Shown: positions 17,479-26,737, numbered from the stretch's first letter. The stretch is DNA of 37,163 bases from GCA-2725625 sp964574215 (GCA_964574215.1 CAZNLR010000047.1:1-37163); one strand, 5' to 3'. Numbers and translations: made by a program. The notes: generated by a model not told the origin, from the letters alone.

Positions 17479-18795
17479 TTACAACAAATTCGGCAGCCAC
17501 AGTGCCGTTGCCGGGAATAAGAGGATGATAGCGACGCGGACGATGTCGCTGGCGACAAACGGCAAGACGCCTTTAAAGGAGTCCGCCAGGGGCACGTCCT
17601 CGGCCATGGAATTAATAACAAAAATGTTGATGCCAATGGGGGGCGTGATCAGGCCCATTTCGACCGCAACAACCGCCAGGACACCGAACCATACCAGGAC
17701 GGCATCCTCGTCCAACCCGAAGTCCAATCCGATGACGATGGGAATGAAAACGGGAATGGTCAGCAGAATCATGGCCAATGCATCCATAACGCACCCCAGC
17801 ACCAGATAAATAACCAGCATGATGGCGACGATGGCCAACGGCGGCAGTCCGCTTTCGGCGATCATATCCGCCAATTCCACCGGTAACTGGGTTAACGCCA
17901 GGAACGAATTATAGATTTCCGCCCCGATCAAAATAAGAAAGATCATTGCCGTCGCCTTGGCCGTACCGAGCAGGCATTCCAGGAAGCCCGCCCAGCGCAT
18001 GCCGCCGACAACGTAAGCCAATACGCCAACCGCCGCCGCGCCGATGGCGGCGCCTTCGGTGGGGGAAAACCAGCCGAGGTAGATGCCGCCCATCACCAAG
18101 ATAAAGACGGCCGCCGTCGACCAGATTTCCTTGAGGCATTTGATGCGCTCCAACCACGGCATCCGTTCCGCCGCCGGACCGGCCGATTCGTCTACTCGGA
18201 CGACAATGGCAACAACTGCCATGTAGCCGACAGTGGCTATGATACCAGGGATAAAAGCGGCAACGAACATGTCCAGAATCGACTGCTCGGCAATGACGGC
18301 GTAAATCACCAGAATTATCGAAGGCGGAATCAGGATGCCCAGCGTACCGCCCGCCGCCAGCGTTCCGGTGGCCAAGGTGTTCGAATAATTGTAGCGGCGC
18401 AGTTCCGGCAAGGAGACATGGGCCATGGTCGCCGCCGTCGCCGTCGAAGAGCCGCAAATAGCACCGAAAGCGGCGCACCCGCCAATGGCGGCGATAGCGA
18501 TGCCGCCGCGCTGGTGTCCGAACCAGGCCCGGGCCGCCCGGAACAGGGCCGTATTCAGCCCGGCTTTGGTGGCGAACTGTCCCATCAGGAGAAATAAGGG
18601 AATGACGGAAAGCGTATAGCTGGCCACCCGCCCATAGGTCGATGTTTTAAGAAAATTTATCAGCGGATCCCATCCCGAAAGCATAACGTAGCCGACACCG
18701 CCGACAAAGAGCATGGCGACGCCGACCGGCATACGGGCCATGATGAGAGCCAACATGACCACAAACATAATCGCGCCCAGCTCCAGGCCGCTCAC
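17479..18795 (-). CDS. dctM: TRAP transporter large permease DctM (first system)
   Basis: 438 residues and about a dozen hydrophobic segments. It has the DctM pattern near the N-terminus (LIMARMPVGVAMLFVGGVG), the loop GCAAFGAICGSSTATAATMA near 105-125 and GTLAAGGTLGILIPPS near 145-160, all hallmarks of the large TRAP permease. Start is GTG at 18795, overlapping the DctQ stop by 4 nt (GTGA). As the last gene of the ubiD-dctPQM operon, it forms the sodium-coupled channel with DctQ, fed by the periplasmic DctP. Confidence 0.93.
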   Translation of the reverse strand: MSGLELGAIMFVVMLALIMARMPVGVAMLFVGGVGYVMLSGWDPLINFLKTSTYGRVASYTLSVIPLFLLMGQFATKAGLNTALFRAARAWFGHQRGGIAIAAIGGCAAFGAICGSSTATAATMAHVSLPELRRYNYSNTLATGTLAAGGTLGILIPPSIILVIYAVIAEQSILDMFVAAFIPGIIATVGYMAVVAIVVRVDESAGPAAERMPWLERIKCLKEIWSTAAVFILVMGGIYLGWFSPTEGAAIGAAAVGVLAYVVGGMRWAGFLECLLGTAKATAMIFLILIGAEIYNSFLALTQLPVELADMIAESGLPPLAIVAIMLVIYLVLGCVMDALAMILLTIPVFIPIVIGLDFGLDEDAVLVWFGVLAVVAVEMGLITPPIGINIFVINSMAEDVPLADSFKGVLPFVASDIVRVAIILLFPATALWLPNLL

Positions 18796-19346
18796 GATTT
18801 GGACTCCGTGAAATTAAGATAGACAGTGTACAGGCAAACCAGCGCCAAAAGGATCAAGGCCAGAATACCGCCCGTATAGCCGATCCAAATGGGCAGGCGG
18901 AGCATCATGGATATCTCGCCATGATGCCAGGCGTCCAGGCCGCCGGCGATCATGCGCCAGGTAATAATGACTACGACAAATAGAAATACAAAATTATGCA
19001 AAAAATCCAAGGCGGCACGGCGCTGGTTTGAAATTCCGGCAGTAAAAAAATCGACGACAATATTGCCGCCTTTGATTTGGCAGTACGGCAGGAACATAAA
19101 GACAGCGAGGCCGCAAGCCATTTCGGTGACTTCGGAATCGCCCAGTATGGGGCTGTCAAAGGTTGCGCGCCCGATGACGCTGAATACCGTAAAAGCGGAT
19201 AAGGCGGTCAGGATAATGCCGCCGAAAATGGCGAGAACGGTGGCGCAATATTCCAACCACCGCCCGAATCGGTCATCGGCAGTTAAGTAACCGGGAGCAT
19301 CCGACCCTGGGTCAGACGCTCCCGGAAATTCCAATTCAGAATTCAC
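18792..19346 (-). CDS. dctQ: TRAP transporter small permease DctQ (first system)
   Basis: 184 residues with four hydrophobic segments after a polar N-terminus of about 35 residues. The middle has GDSEVTEMACGLAVFMFLPYCQIKGGNIVVDFF, the conserved DctQ core. The probable start is GTG 19346; there is no clear ribosome site, and 11 nt separate it from the upstream dctP stop, so it probably relies on coupling. Position between dctP and dctM confirms the role. Confidence 0.88.
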   Translation of the reverse strand: MNSELEFPGASDPGSDAPGYLTADDRFGRWLEYCATVLAIFGGIILTALSAFTVFSVIGRATFDSPILGDSEVTEMACGLAVFMFLPYCQIKGGNIVVDFFTAGISNQRRAALDFLHNFVFLFVVVIITWRMIAGGLDAWHHGEISMMLRLPIWIGYTGGILALILLALVCLYTVYLNFTESKS

Positions 19347-19357
19347 GGCAGAACTAA

Positions 19358-20392
19358 TTATTTACCGTATTTTTTCACCAGCATCTTCGCATCGGCGTAG
19401 GCTTTGGAACCATCTTTGCCTTTGCTGTTGGCCACTTTGATCCAGGCGTCGATGGCCGGTTTAGACGCCTTGACCCAGCGGGCCTGTTCGGCGGCGCTCA
19501 ACTGGGTAATTTTATTCCCCAGTTTGACGGCGACCTTGCGGCCTCTGACCGCATCAGCATCCCACATTCCGCCTAGCTTTTTAGAGAGTTCCATACCGGA
19601 ATTATTATCGATGATCTTTTTGAGATCGCCCGGCAGGGAATCATATTTTTTCTTGTTCATCACCATGGCGAAAGGCGAGTTGTACAATGCGAGTTCCGTA
19701 TGGTGGTTGGTCAACTTGGACAGTTTGTAAGGCCGGGTAATGCTCCAGGTAATAAACATGCCGTTAACCTGGTTCCGGGACAGGGCCTCGGCCAGGCGCG
19801 GCAACGGCATGCCCACCGGAATACCGCCCAGCGCCTTAATGCTTTCACCCACCCAGCGCGATGCCGCGCGGAATTTAATACCCTTTAAATCTTCCAGCTT
19901 ATTGATCGGTTTTTTAGCGTGGACGAGGCCCACATCGGTGGAGTGCAACACGATCACCTTCACGGCGCTATATTCCTCTTTGAGGTACATGCCGTAATAT
20001 TCCATCACCGCCGGACTGACGGCCGAGGACGTACCGCCAACGAAGGGCAGTTCGAAAACGGCGGTTAACGGAAACTGACCGGAGGTGTAACCGGGCAGGC
20101 TCCAGGCCAGATCGACGACACCGTCGCGGGCCTGCGGTATCAGGTCTTTGGGTTTTCCACCCAGCTGCATGGAGGGGAAAACCTGAACTTTAATTCGCCC
20201 ATTGGATTCTTTTTCAAGTTTTTTCGCCCAGGGTTTCATAAAGAGCCGGTTGCCGATCGCTTTGGGCGACAGGAAATTATGGAGCTTGAGGGTTACTTCC
20301 TGGGCCTTTGCCGTGGCCGGAGACCAGGCTGTCAGCCCCGCCGCCAAAATTGCGGAAGCGCTGACACTGTAAATAGTACTTTTAATATTCAT
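19358..20392 (-). CDS. dctP: TRAP transporter periplasmic substrate-binding protein DctP (first system)
   Basis: 344 residues with a cleavable signal peptide: basic start, hydrophobic core to about residue 24, likely cleavage after AKA at 28-30. The mature part has the family pattern, including GIKFRAASRWVGESIKALGGIPVGMPLPRLAEAL, with the conserved arginine that usually grips a substrate carboxylate. GGGAG precedes the ATG. It lies 59 nt downstream of a UbiD-family decarboxylase in the same direction, suggesting that the imported carboxylate is that enzyme's substrate. Confidence 0.92.
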   Translation of the reverse strand: MNIKSTIYSVSASAILAAGLTAWSPATAKAQEVTLKLHNFLSPKAIGNRLFMKPWAKKLEKESNGRIKVQVFPSMQLGGKPKDLIPQARDGVVDLAWSLPGYTSGQFPLTAVFELPFVGGTSSAVSPAVMEYYGMYLKEEYSAVKVIVLHSTDVGLVHAKKPINKLEDLKGIKFRAASRWVGESIKALGGIPVGMPLPRLAEALSRNQVNGMFITWSITRPYKLSKLTNHHTELALYNSPFAMVMNKKKYDSLPGDLKKIIDNNSGMELSKKLGGMWDADAVRGRKVAVKLGNKITQLSAAEQARWVKASKPAIDAWIKVANSKGKDGSKAYADAKMLVKKYGK

Positions 20393-20451
20393 AAAAATTC
20401 TCCCTACGGTGAGTTAAAGCCAATTCCTGTTTTTGAAATTTTTTATTTCGG

Positions 20452-21972
20452 TCAGTTCTTTTTTTCCAAAAGGTAGCCGAATTTTTCGTACGCGCGGCGC
20501 GCTTCTTCCTTGCTCGGTGCATTTACCTTAGGAAATTTATCGATCCAGTGGAAGGGGCGGCAGGCATCGATGATCGCCCGACTGCTGGTAAAATCGCCGA
20601 CGGCGCGCTTTTCCGGCGGAATTCTGGGGTCCAGCGGCGTACTCCAGGCGTTATCGATAATATCGATGGATGATGCCGGATCGGAACGGGTGGCCACCGC
20701 CCACATCAATTCCTCCAAGTCGGACACGTCAACATCTTCGTCGACCACAATGGTATAACGCCCGCAAAATGCGCCCACGTGACAGGACGCCGCCGCCAAT
20801 CCCGCCTGCTTTGAATGGCCGGGATAGCGTTGTTTGATGGCGATGGCGTTGAACAGCCGGGAATTACCGATTTCGTGCATCCAGGCGGCGGTGACATCGG
20901 GGACACCGGCCTTGGTGATATTATCCCGCAGCATGGCGGAACGGGTGACGGCACGGTAGCGGCACATTTCATCGGGCGGCCGTTGCGGCGGGCAGCCGAG
21001 GATAATCGGATTGTTGCGGTGATATATCGCCTCGACCTCGAACACCGGTTCATCCCGGACGCCGCTGGCGAAATAGCCGGTCCACTCTCCGAAAGGTCCC
21101 TCGTCTTTCTTATTGTCGAACCGCACATAGCCTTCGAGAACGATTTCGGCGTCGGCGGGAAAAGGAATGCCGGTGATGTCGCCCTTGATAACTTTCAGCG
21201 GCTCACCGCGCATGGCGCCGACGATATCGTATTCCGAGACGCCCGGCGGCATTTCCGTGCAGGCGTTCAGGAACAACATGGGATCACCCCCTAATACCGT
21301 CACGGCCGGCATGGGTTCGCCCATGGCTTCGTATTTGTCCCGGTGCATGCGCCCGTGCTTGCCGGGGCAGATGTAACAACCCGTTGAGTTTTTATCGTGA
21401 ATCATGATCCGATAGGTGCCGGCGTTCATCCAGCCGTCATCGGGATCGACGGTTACCGTGTAACAGCCGGTGCCGATGAACCTGCCGCCGTCGTCCGGAT
21501 GCCAAAGCGGCGTCGGAAACTTCAAGAGATCGACGTCGTCGCCCTTGAAGACATTTTCCAGCACAGGACCGTCATCGACAAATTCAGGCGGGATCGGGCT
21601 CATATCCTTGATCTGATGATCGAAATAGGCCTCTGACAATTCAAGCTTCGAAAATTCCGTTGGGAAACCCAGGGTCATATTCTGGCGTTTGCCGCCGAAG
21701 AAATTGACCAGGATACGGTAACCTTCTTCATAACCTTTGATTTTGTCGAACAGTAAACTGGGCGCGTCCTCCGGATGCATGATCAGGTCGGACGCCATGC
21801 CGATTTCCTCATCGGTGTCGAGGCCGTCCACATGAGTGACTTCATCCAGCTTTTCTGCTTCCTCAATCCATTCCCGAAGATCGTGGTAAGGGATTAGATT
21901 TCTGATATTGCCGCCGGCTTTCGGCGTTTGATCATCCGGTTGCCCGATGGTTTTGCGAAGCGTTTCGACCAT
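20452..21972 (-). CDS. UbiD-family (prFMN-dependent) decarboxylase, first copy
   Basis: 506 residues, the usual size. The catalytic pattern known from Fdc1 (N168/R173 and E277/E282) is matched by N183 and R188 in MNAGTYR and by E291 and E296 in EGPFGE. The enzyme should therefore be a functional reversible non-oxidative (de)carboxylase needing prenylated FMN. No ubiX-like flavin prenyltransferase gene is in the window, so the cofactor must come from elsewhere in the genome. ATG 21972 has GGGGTGG just upstream. It heads the operon with dctPQM. An aromatic or alpha,beta-unsaturated acid is the likely substrate; true ubiquinone biosynthesis is unlikely in this context. Confidence 0.88.
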   Translation of the reverse strand: MVETLRKTIGQPDDQTPKAGGNIRNLIPYHDLREWIEEAEKLDEVTHVDGLDTDEEIGMASDLIMHPEDAPSLLFDKIKGYEEGYRILVNFFGGKRQNMTLGFPTEFSKLELSEAYFDHQIKDMSPIPPEFVDDGPVLENVFKGDDVDLLKFPTPLWHPDDGGRFIGTGCYTVTVDPDDGWMNAGTYRIMIHDKNSTGCYICPGKHGRMHRDKYEAMGEPMPAVTVLGGDPMLFLNACTEMPPGVSEYDIVGAMRGEPLKVIKGDITGIPFPADAEIVLEGYVRFDNKKDEGPFGEWTGYFASGVRDEPVFEVEAIYHRNNPIILGCPPQRPPDEMCRYRAVTRSAMLRDNITKAGVPDVTAAWMHEIGNSRLFNAIAIKQRYPGHSKQAGLAAASCHVGAFCGRYTIVVDEDVDVSDLEELMWAVATRSDPASSIDIIDNAWSTPLDPRIPPEKRAVGDFTSSRAIIDACRPFHWIDKFPKVNAPSKEEARRAYEKFGYLLEKKN

Positions 21973-22032
21973 TATCCACCCCTGTTTGGTTCAGCCAATA
22001 TGGTTATTACGCGTTAACCGCCTATTTTTATT

Positions 22033-22069
22033 AGGTTTCTAAGTTGTAGCGATAGGGTAAAGGAAACCT
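22033..22069 (-). promoter_or_regulatory. Inverted repeat upstream of the ubiD-dctPQM operon
   Basis: AGGTTTC (22033-22039) and GAAACCT (22063-22069) are perfect reverse complements with a 23-nt gap. They lie in the 131-bp gap between the end of the LysR-type gene and the start of the UbiD gene, both read on the minus strand. It could be an operator, or a weak terminator of the regulator gene; no T-run favours either. Confidence 0.3.
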
Positions 22070-22103
22070 GGATATGAATTCAAATGCAAACTCTTGATAG
22101 CCA

Positions 22104-23312
22104 CTATGAAATATATTCATTTTTGTTGATGGCAGCGAGGCGTTGATAAATGAATGATCGCAGCCAGGCATGGGCGGGATCGTTTTTGCTGCGTTCATGC
22201 CAAAGCTGGTAAATCGTGAGCTTGGTCAAGGTGATGGGCGGCGGGCAGATGGCGAGGTCCGCAGCGTCAACGAAAATATCCGCCAATCGTCGCGGCAATG
22301 TCACCACCAGATCAGACCGGGCAGCGATGAGAGGCGCTGCCATGAAATGAGGAAAAGAGAGCACCGCCCGCCGTTTCAAGCCCAGCTTCTTGAATGCCGC
22401 ATTGATCAGGACATCCGTTCCGGCAACCGTAATGACGCCATGTGGCATGGTGACGTACTGGTCCAGGGTCAGTCCTTTTTTGACCGCCGGATGCGACGCC
22501 CTTAATATACACACCATATCGTCATCGAAAATTCTCTGGCGGTAAAAACCGGCCGGCTCGTTAACGAATGACCCGACGGCCAAATCCAGACGGCCCGTTT
22601 CCAACCGTTCAAACGACATCGAATGACCCTGCTCTATTTCCAGGTCGAGATCGGGCGCTTCCACCATCAAATCATCCATGATCAACGGCAGCATGGTGGC
22701 GGCTCCATAATCCGTTAACGCCAGCCGAAATGTCCCTCTCGCCGTCGCCGGGTCAAAATCCGGCGGTTCCAATAGTGACTCGATTTCAGACATGACCCAG
22801 CTGAGTTGCCGGTGAATTGACAAGGCCCCGGTCGTCGGCGCCATGCCCGTCCCCGTCCGTACCAAAATTGCATCGTCGAACAGGGAACGGATACGTTTCA
22901 ATGTGTGACTCATCGCCGACTGGCTGATGCCCATTGAGGCTGCCGCGGCCGTAACGTTTTCAGCGTCCAGCAGTACTTTCAAGGCGATCAACAGATTAAG
23001 ATCGATTTGCCGGCGTTTTTTGACCGTTTCATTGGGGAAGGTACCGTGCGGAACGATCGCCGCAATGGCCGCAATCAATCTTTCCAAACGTGGCGCCAGG
23101 GTTTCGGCCCGGCTACTGGGCAACAGCCCTCCTTTGGAGCGGATAAACAGCGGATCCTGAAAAGCCCGCCTGAGCCGCGCCAAAATGTGGCTCATGGCGG
23201 ATTGACTGACACCGACGCGCTCGGCCGCCCGCGTCACGCTTCTTTCCTTTAAAAGAATATCAAGGGACAAGAATAAATTCAGATCAATTTTGCTGGCTGA
23301 CGTATTATACAT
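22104..23312 (-). CDS. LysR-type regulator with two tandem helix-turn-helix domains
   Basis: 402 residues from ATG 23312, chosen for AGGA 4 nt upstream; in-frame ATGs at 23363 and 23351 lack a site. This is about 100 residues longer than ordinary LysR proteins because the DNA-binding domain occurs twice: residues 9-61 and 103-155, each with the sequence SQSAMSH at the recognition helix. Over 41 aligned residues the two copies share 22 by eye. The single effector domain follows from about 190 (GTFRLALTDYGAATMLPLI). A NahR/NodD-like LysR type is suggested. It is divergent from the second UbiD gene and upstream of the first, so it may control both decarboxylase operons. Confidence 0.85.
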   Translation of the reverse strand: MYNTSASKIDLNLFLSLDILLKERSVTRAAERVGVSQSAMSHILARLRRAFQDPLFIRSKGGLLPSSRAETLAPRLERLIAAIAAIVPHGTFPNETVKKRRQIDLNLLIALKVLLDAENVTAAAASMGISQSAMSHTLKRIRSLFDDAILVRTGTGMAPTTGALSIHRQLSWVMSEIESLLEPPDFDPATARGTFRLALTDYGAATMLPLIMDDLMVEAPDLDLEIEQGHSMSFERLETGRLDLAVGSFVNEPAGFYRQRIFDDDMVCILRASHPAVKKGLTLDQYVTMPHGVITVAGTDVLINAAFKKLGLKRRAVLSFPHFMAAPLIAARSDLVVTLPRRLADIFVDAADLAICPPPITLTKLTIYQLWHERSKNDPAHAWLRSFIYQRLAAINKNEYIS

Positions 23313-23393
23313 TCTATCCTGTTTCGAGTGATTGCCATGAATACTATTCATACCATATATCAAAAGAACTGCTTTGCATTAATGTAATATAGA

Positions 23394-23408
23394 CCGCTAA
23401 TTTGGCGG
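23394..23408 (+). promoter_or_regulatory. Candidate LysR operator in the divergent regulator/UbiD promoter region
   Basis: CCGCTAATTTGGCGG is a 15-bp near-perfect palindrome (one mismatch) ending 31 bp before the second UbiD start and within the 127 bp separating it from the regulator start. A LysR-type protein usually binds such interrupted dyads between divergent genes. A possible -10 (TAATAT, 23385-23390) sits just to the left. Assignment to the double-HTH protein is inference from position. Confidence 0.4.
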
Positions 23409-23439
23409 GCTAACAGTCACACCATGGGGGAGCAAGACC

Positions 23440-24921
23440 ATGTCTTCGACCGACGGAAAAAATTATCAACCCAAAGATATGCGTTCGTGGATCAACGAGC
23501 TCGATGAAGCCAATGAGCTTATCCGTATCGACAAACCGGTTGATCCTCTGACTGAAATGGGTTCACTGCTGTATCAATCCCGGGAAAAGGCCCTGTTGTT
23601 CGACGACCTGCCCAACGATTGGCGGTCATTGGGGCAGGCGCCGGCCAATGTCCGGCACGCGGCGCTGGCCTTCGGCGCTAGTGAGGAAGAAGTGGTGCCG
23701 CTGGTGGCGGACCGGCTGGGCAAAACGATACCACCTGTCCTGGTGGATGACGGCCCGGTTAAGGAGGTCAAACTTTCGAAGGACGAATTCGACCTGACCA
23801 AGACACCCGTTCATGTGGCGGGACAACGGGACGGCGGCCCGGTGATCGGTTCGGGTCTGATGATCACCAAGGATCCCGACACCGGCCAACGGAATATGAG
23901 CTTTCACCGGCTGCAGATCAAAGGCCCCAACAAATCGGGCATTCTTTTGTATCCCCGTCATTCCTGGAAAAACTATCTGAAATATCAGGAACGGGGCGAG
24001 CCTATGCCCGTGGCCATTATGATCGGTCACCATCCGCTGATATACGCGGCGGCGGCAACGACAGCCGCTTACGGTGACGATGAAATCGAGATCGCCGGCG
24101 GTTATCTCGATGAAGCCGTGCGCATGGTCAAATGCGAAACGGTAGATTTGGAAGTCCCCGCCGATGCCGAAATCGTACTCGAAGGCCATATCCCTCCGGA
24201 TTACCGCGAAGATGAGGGCCCATTTTCTGAATTTCAGGATTACTACGTCACCGGTACCGGTAAGAATCCGATCGTCGAATATCAGTGCATGACACGGCGC
24301 GAAGACGCCATTTGGAAAAACCTGCAAAACGGCTCGGAAATGGAAGGTTGTGTTTTCCACAAAATCCCCATGTGCGCCACCATATTCCGCCGTCTTTCAA
24401 CGGTCGGCGGCGGTCCGGATATCCACAATGTAGCGGCACTGCCCGGCATTTTCGGCATGGTAATTCAAATGACCTCCCGTTATTACGGCGAAGCAAAAAA
24501 CCTTATGATGGCTGCGTTGTCGGCGGAATATCAACATCCCAAATTGATCATTGCCGTCGACGAAGACGTGGATATATTCAACCATGCTGAAGTACTATGG
24601 GCGTTATCGACCAGGGTCGATCCGCAACAGGATGTCGATATTATTAAAGGCACCCATAATCACGCTATGGATGCGGCTTTGCCTGAGTTGGGCGCTGCCG
24701 GTACGCCATTATGGCAACGCTTCGGCTCAAAAATGATGATTGACGCCACAATTCCGCCACCTAACGATCCCGAAGCACGATCCGACTTCGAGCGCATCCG
24801 GCCCATCAATCCTCAATTGCGGCTGGCGGATTTTGCCGCCGAGGAATCAATGGATATCGTCAATTCACTGTCGCCGCTTTTCTTCGGCTCGAAACTATTG
24901 GATAAATCAGGAGGCGAATAA
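23440..24921 (+). CDS. UbiD-family (prFMN-dependent) decarboxylase, second copy
   Basis: 493 residues. The catalytic residues of the family are kept: N152 and R157 in RNMSFHR, E259 and E264 in EGPFSE. Sequence similarity to the first copy is limited mainly to the fold core, so the two probably act on different substrates. GGGGAG precedes ATG 23440. Its stop TAA shares one base with the next ATG, so the amidohydrolase-type decarboxylase is translationally coupled to it. It is divergent from the double-HTH LysR regulator, which likely activates it in response to the substrate. Confidence 0.88.
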   Translation: MSSTDGKNYQPKDMRSWINELDEANELIRIDKPVDPLTEMGSLLYQSREKALLFDDLPNDWRSLGQAPANVRHAALAFGASEEEVVPLVADRLGKTIPPVLVDDGPVKEVKLSKDEFDLTKTPVHVAGQRDGGPVIGSGLMITKDPDTGQRNMSFHRLQIKGPNKSGILLYPRHSWKNYLKYQERGEPMPVAIMIGHHPLIYAAAATTAAYGDDEIEIAGGYLDEAVRMVKCETVDLEVPADAEIVLEGHIPPDYREDEGPFSEFQDYYVTGTGKNPIVEYQCMTRREDAIWKNLQNGSEMEGCVFHKIPMCATIFRRLSTVGGGPDIHNVAALPGIFGMVIQMTSRYYGEAKNLMMAALSAEYQHPKLIIAVDEDVDIFNHAEVLWALSTRVDPQQDVDIIKGTHNHAMDAALPELGAAGTPLWQRFGSKMMIDATIPPPNDPEARSDFERIRPINPQLRLADFAAEESMDIVNSLSPLFFGSKLLDKSGGE

Positions 24922-25898
24922 TGCAGGGGAAAATTGCGCTCGAAGAACATTTCACACTGCCGGAAACCCGCAATGAAATGTCCCGCTTTTCCATTCCGGG
25001 AACCGGCGAGGATATTAAAAAGCGTCTGCTGGACCTCCATGATATCCGCCTACGGGAAATGGATGAATTCGGTATCGAACTGGCGATACAGTCCTTTAAT
25101 GCGCCAGGCGTACAAGCGGTGCCCGTCGTCGAGGACGCCGTCGCGTTGGCGCAACGGGCCAATGATGCGCTGGCCGAGCATGTCGCCAGGCAGCCCGACC
25201 GGTTCGCCGGTTTCGCCGCCCTGCCTTTGCAGGACCCAGACGCCGCCTGTGTAGAACTGACCCGCTGCATCAAGGAACTGGGGTTCAGAGGCGCTTTGGT
25301 CAACGGCTTTACGTCGAAAGGCGACATGGAAACGGTCATCTATTACGACCTGCCGGAGTACCGGCAGTTCTGGGCCTGCGTTGAAGATCTCGGTATGCCG
25401 GTCTACCTGCATCCCCGCAACCCGATTTCCAGCCGGCTGGCTAGTTACGAAGGCCACCCCTGGCTGGAGCATTCTCCCTGGGCCTTCGCCATGGAAACCG
25501 CGCTTCATACCTTGCGGCTACTGGGCTCCGGTGTGTTTGACGATTATCCTTGTGTCCAACTGGTCGTCGGTCATCTGGGCGAACGCATTCCCTACGATTT
25601 GTGGCGTTTGGATCATCGCATCAAGAAATCGCCCCAGGGAATCCCGGCGAAAAAATCCATGCGGGACTATATGCTGTCGAACGTGCATCTAACGACCAGC
25701 GGTAATTTCCACGACCCCACCTTGCACTGCGCCAAGACCGAAGTCGGTGTGGACCGCATCATGTTCTCGGTGGACTACCCGTTTGAAACGACTTCAGACG
25801 CCGCCACCTGGTTCGACAATGCGGATTTATCGGACGCCGACCGGTTGCAGATCGGCCGCGCCAACGCGGTGGAGCTTTTTAAACTGGATTTAAATTAG
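24921..25898 (+). CDS. Amidohydrolase-superfamily decarboxylase, gamma-resorcylate (2,6-dihydroxybenzoate) decarboxylase-like
   Basis: 325 residues, the size of gamma-resorcylate decarboxylase. The start MQGKIALEEHF and the blocks GALVNGF, YYDLPEYRQFW, YLHPRNP and LTTSGNF agree closely with that enzyme as I remember it. The metal site is intact: E8, H10, H164 and D285, with H218 in GHLGER and R229. These positions match the literature residues of the Rhizobium enzyme nearly one for one. The reaction would be reversible non-oxidative decarboxylation of a hydroxybenzoate. 2,3-Dihydroxybenzoate or 5-carboxyvanillate specificity remains possible. It is coupled to a UbiD-family enzyme, giving two decarboxylases of different chemistry in one operon. 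Confidence 0.88.
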   Translation: MQGKIALEEHFTLPETRNEMSRFSIPGTGEDIKKRLLDLHDIRLREMDEFGIELAIQSFNAPGVQAVPVVEDAVALAQRANDALAEHVARQPDRFAGFAALPLQDPDAACVELTRCIKELGFRGALVNGFTSKGDMETVIYYDLPEYRQFWACVEDLGMPVYLHPRNPISSRLASYEGHPWLEHSPWAFAMETALHTLRLLGSGVFDDYPCVQLVVGHLGERIPYDLWRLDHRIKKSPQGIPAKKSMRDYMLSNVHLTTSGNFHDPTLHCAKTEVGVDRIMFSVDYPFETTSDAATWFDNADLSDADRLQIGRANAVELFKLDLN

Positions 25899-26025
25899 CT
25901 GGGTCGATAATTGGTGAACTCGATATTTTCTAGAGGTCTGGAAGACGCCCTCAATTCGCTGGAACCAATTCAACCAGAGTGATCGATGTTGGAAAAAGAG
26001 TGACGCCAATTCAGCAACATGGTTG

Positions 26026-26673
26026 CTAACCACGGGCCATGCTTTCTGAAATAGGGTGATCCTGGATCCCACCTATACCATCGAACAAAGTTCGGCACAT
26101 GTTATTGGCCAGGTCTTCGATATTTAGGCGTCCCGGCCGGTACCACTCGACGGACCAGTTCATCATGCCGAACAGGTTCAGCCGCGCCATGGAGATGTCA
26201 ACGTCATTCCGGATTTCACCGGAAGCCTGAGCTTCCTCCAAAAGAGCCTGCCAATAGGCGGCATATCTGCGGTGCTTGCGGATGTGGCGTTGCCGGATGG
26301 ATTTTGGAATTCGGCTGTGCAGATGGATGTTGGCGGCGGCGTAGTCGTCATGCCGCAGATTTAACTCGAGATGGGTCAGAATGCCCACACGCAACCGGTC
26401 CCGGTAGTTGGCTTCGTCGCCCAAGGTTTCAATCCTTTTGCGGACGGTCTGGAAGACCCGTCCGTGGCCCCGCTCCAGGACTGCGTCCAGCAGTTGTTCC
26501 TTGGAATCGAAATGGTAGTAAAGGCTGCCGGCCTGGGTATCCGCCGCTGCTGCGATGTCGGCAAGACGGGTCGCCGAATAACCCGTTTCGCGAAAAGTCT
26601 TGGCCGCAGCGTCCAGAATTCTCAACCGGGTTTTTTCCGATTTGGTCTGTGGGTTTTCTTCGATTGGTTTCAC
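26026..26673 (-). CDS. TetR-family transcriptional regulator
   Basis: 215 residues from GTG 26673. The N-terminal domain reads RILDAAAKTFRETGYSATRLADIAAAADTQAGSLYYHF, a textbook TetR helix-turn-helix. The ligand domain has no identifiable signature but resembles acyl-CoA-sensing members in size and in the segment IHLHSRIPKSIRQRH. It is divergent from the acyl-CoA ligase and mutase genes, so the likely effector is the CoA thioester made by that ligase. A perfect palindrome at 26738-26755 is its probable operator. Confidence 0.88.
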   Translation of the reverse strand: MKPIEENPQTKSEKTRLRILDAAAKTFRETGYSATRLADIAAAADTQAGSLYYHFDSKEQLLDAVLERGHGRVFQTVRKRIETLGDEANYRDRLRVGILTHLELNLRHDDYAAANIHLHSRIPKSIRQRHIRKHRRYAAYWQALLEEAQASGEIRNDVDISMARLNLFGMMNWSVEWYRPGRLNIEDLANNMCRTLFDGIGGIQDHPISESMARG

Positions 26674-26737
26674 GCGCCTATCCCTGCCTCAATCGCAATT
26701 TAACCCACTATACAGTAAAATTCTAACCAATAATAGA

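Noticed and set aside
17455..22084. Identical 14-mer GATATGAATTCAAA at 17455-17468 and 22071-22084, at both ends of the ubiD-dctPQM operon
   Set aside because: In 37 kb a few identical 14-mer pairs are expected by chance, and the match does not extend on either side, so it is not evidence of an insertion.
25890..26072. Small minus-strand open frame between the decarboxylase and the TetR gene
   Set aside because: No ribosome site, no recognisable content, and it overlaps both neighbouring genes.
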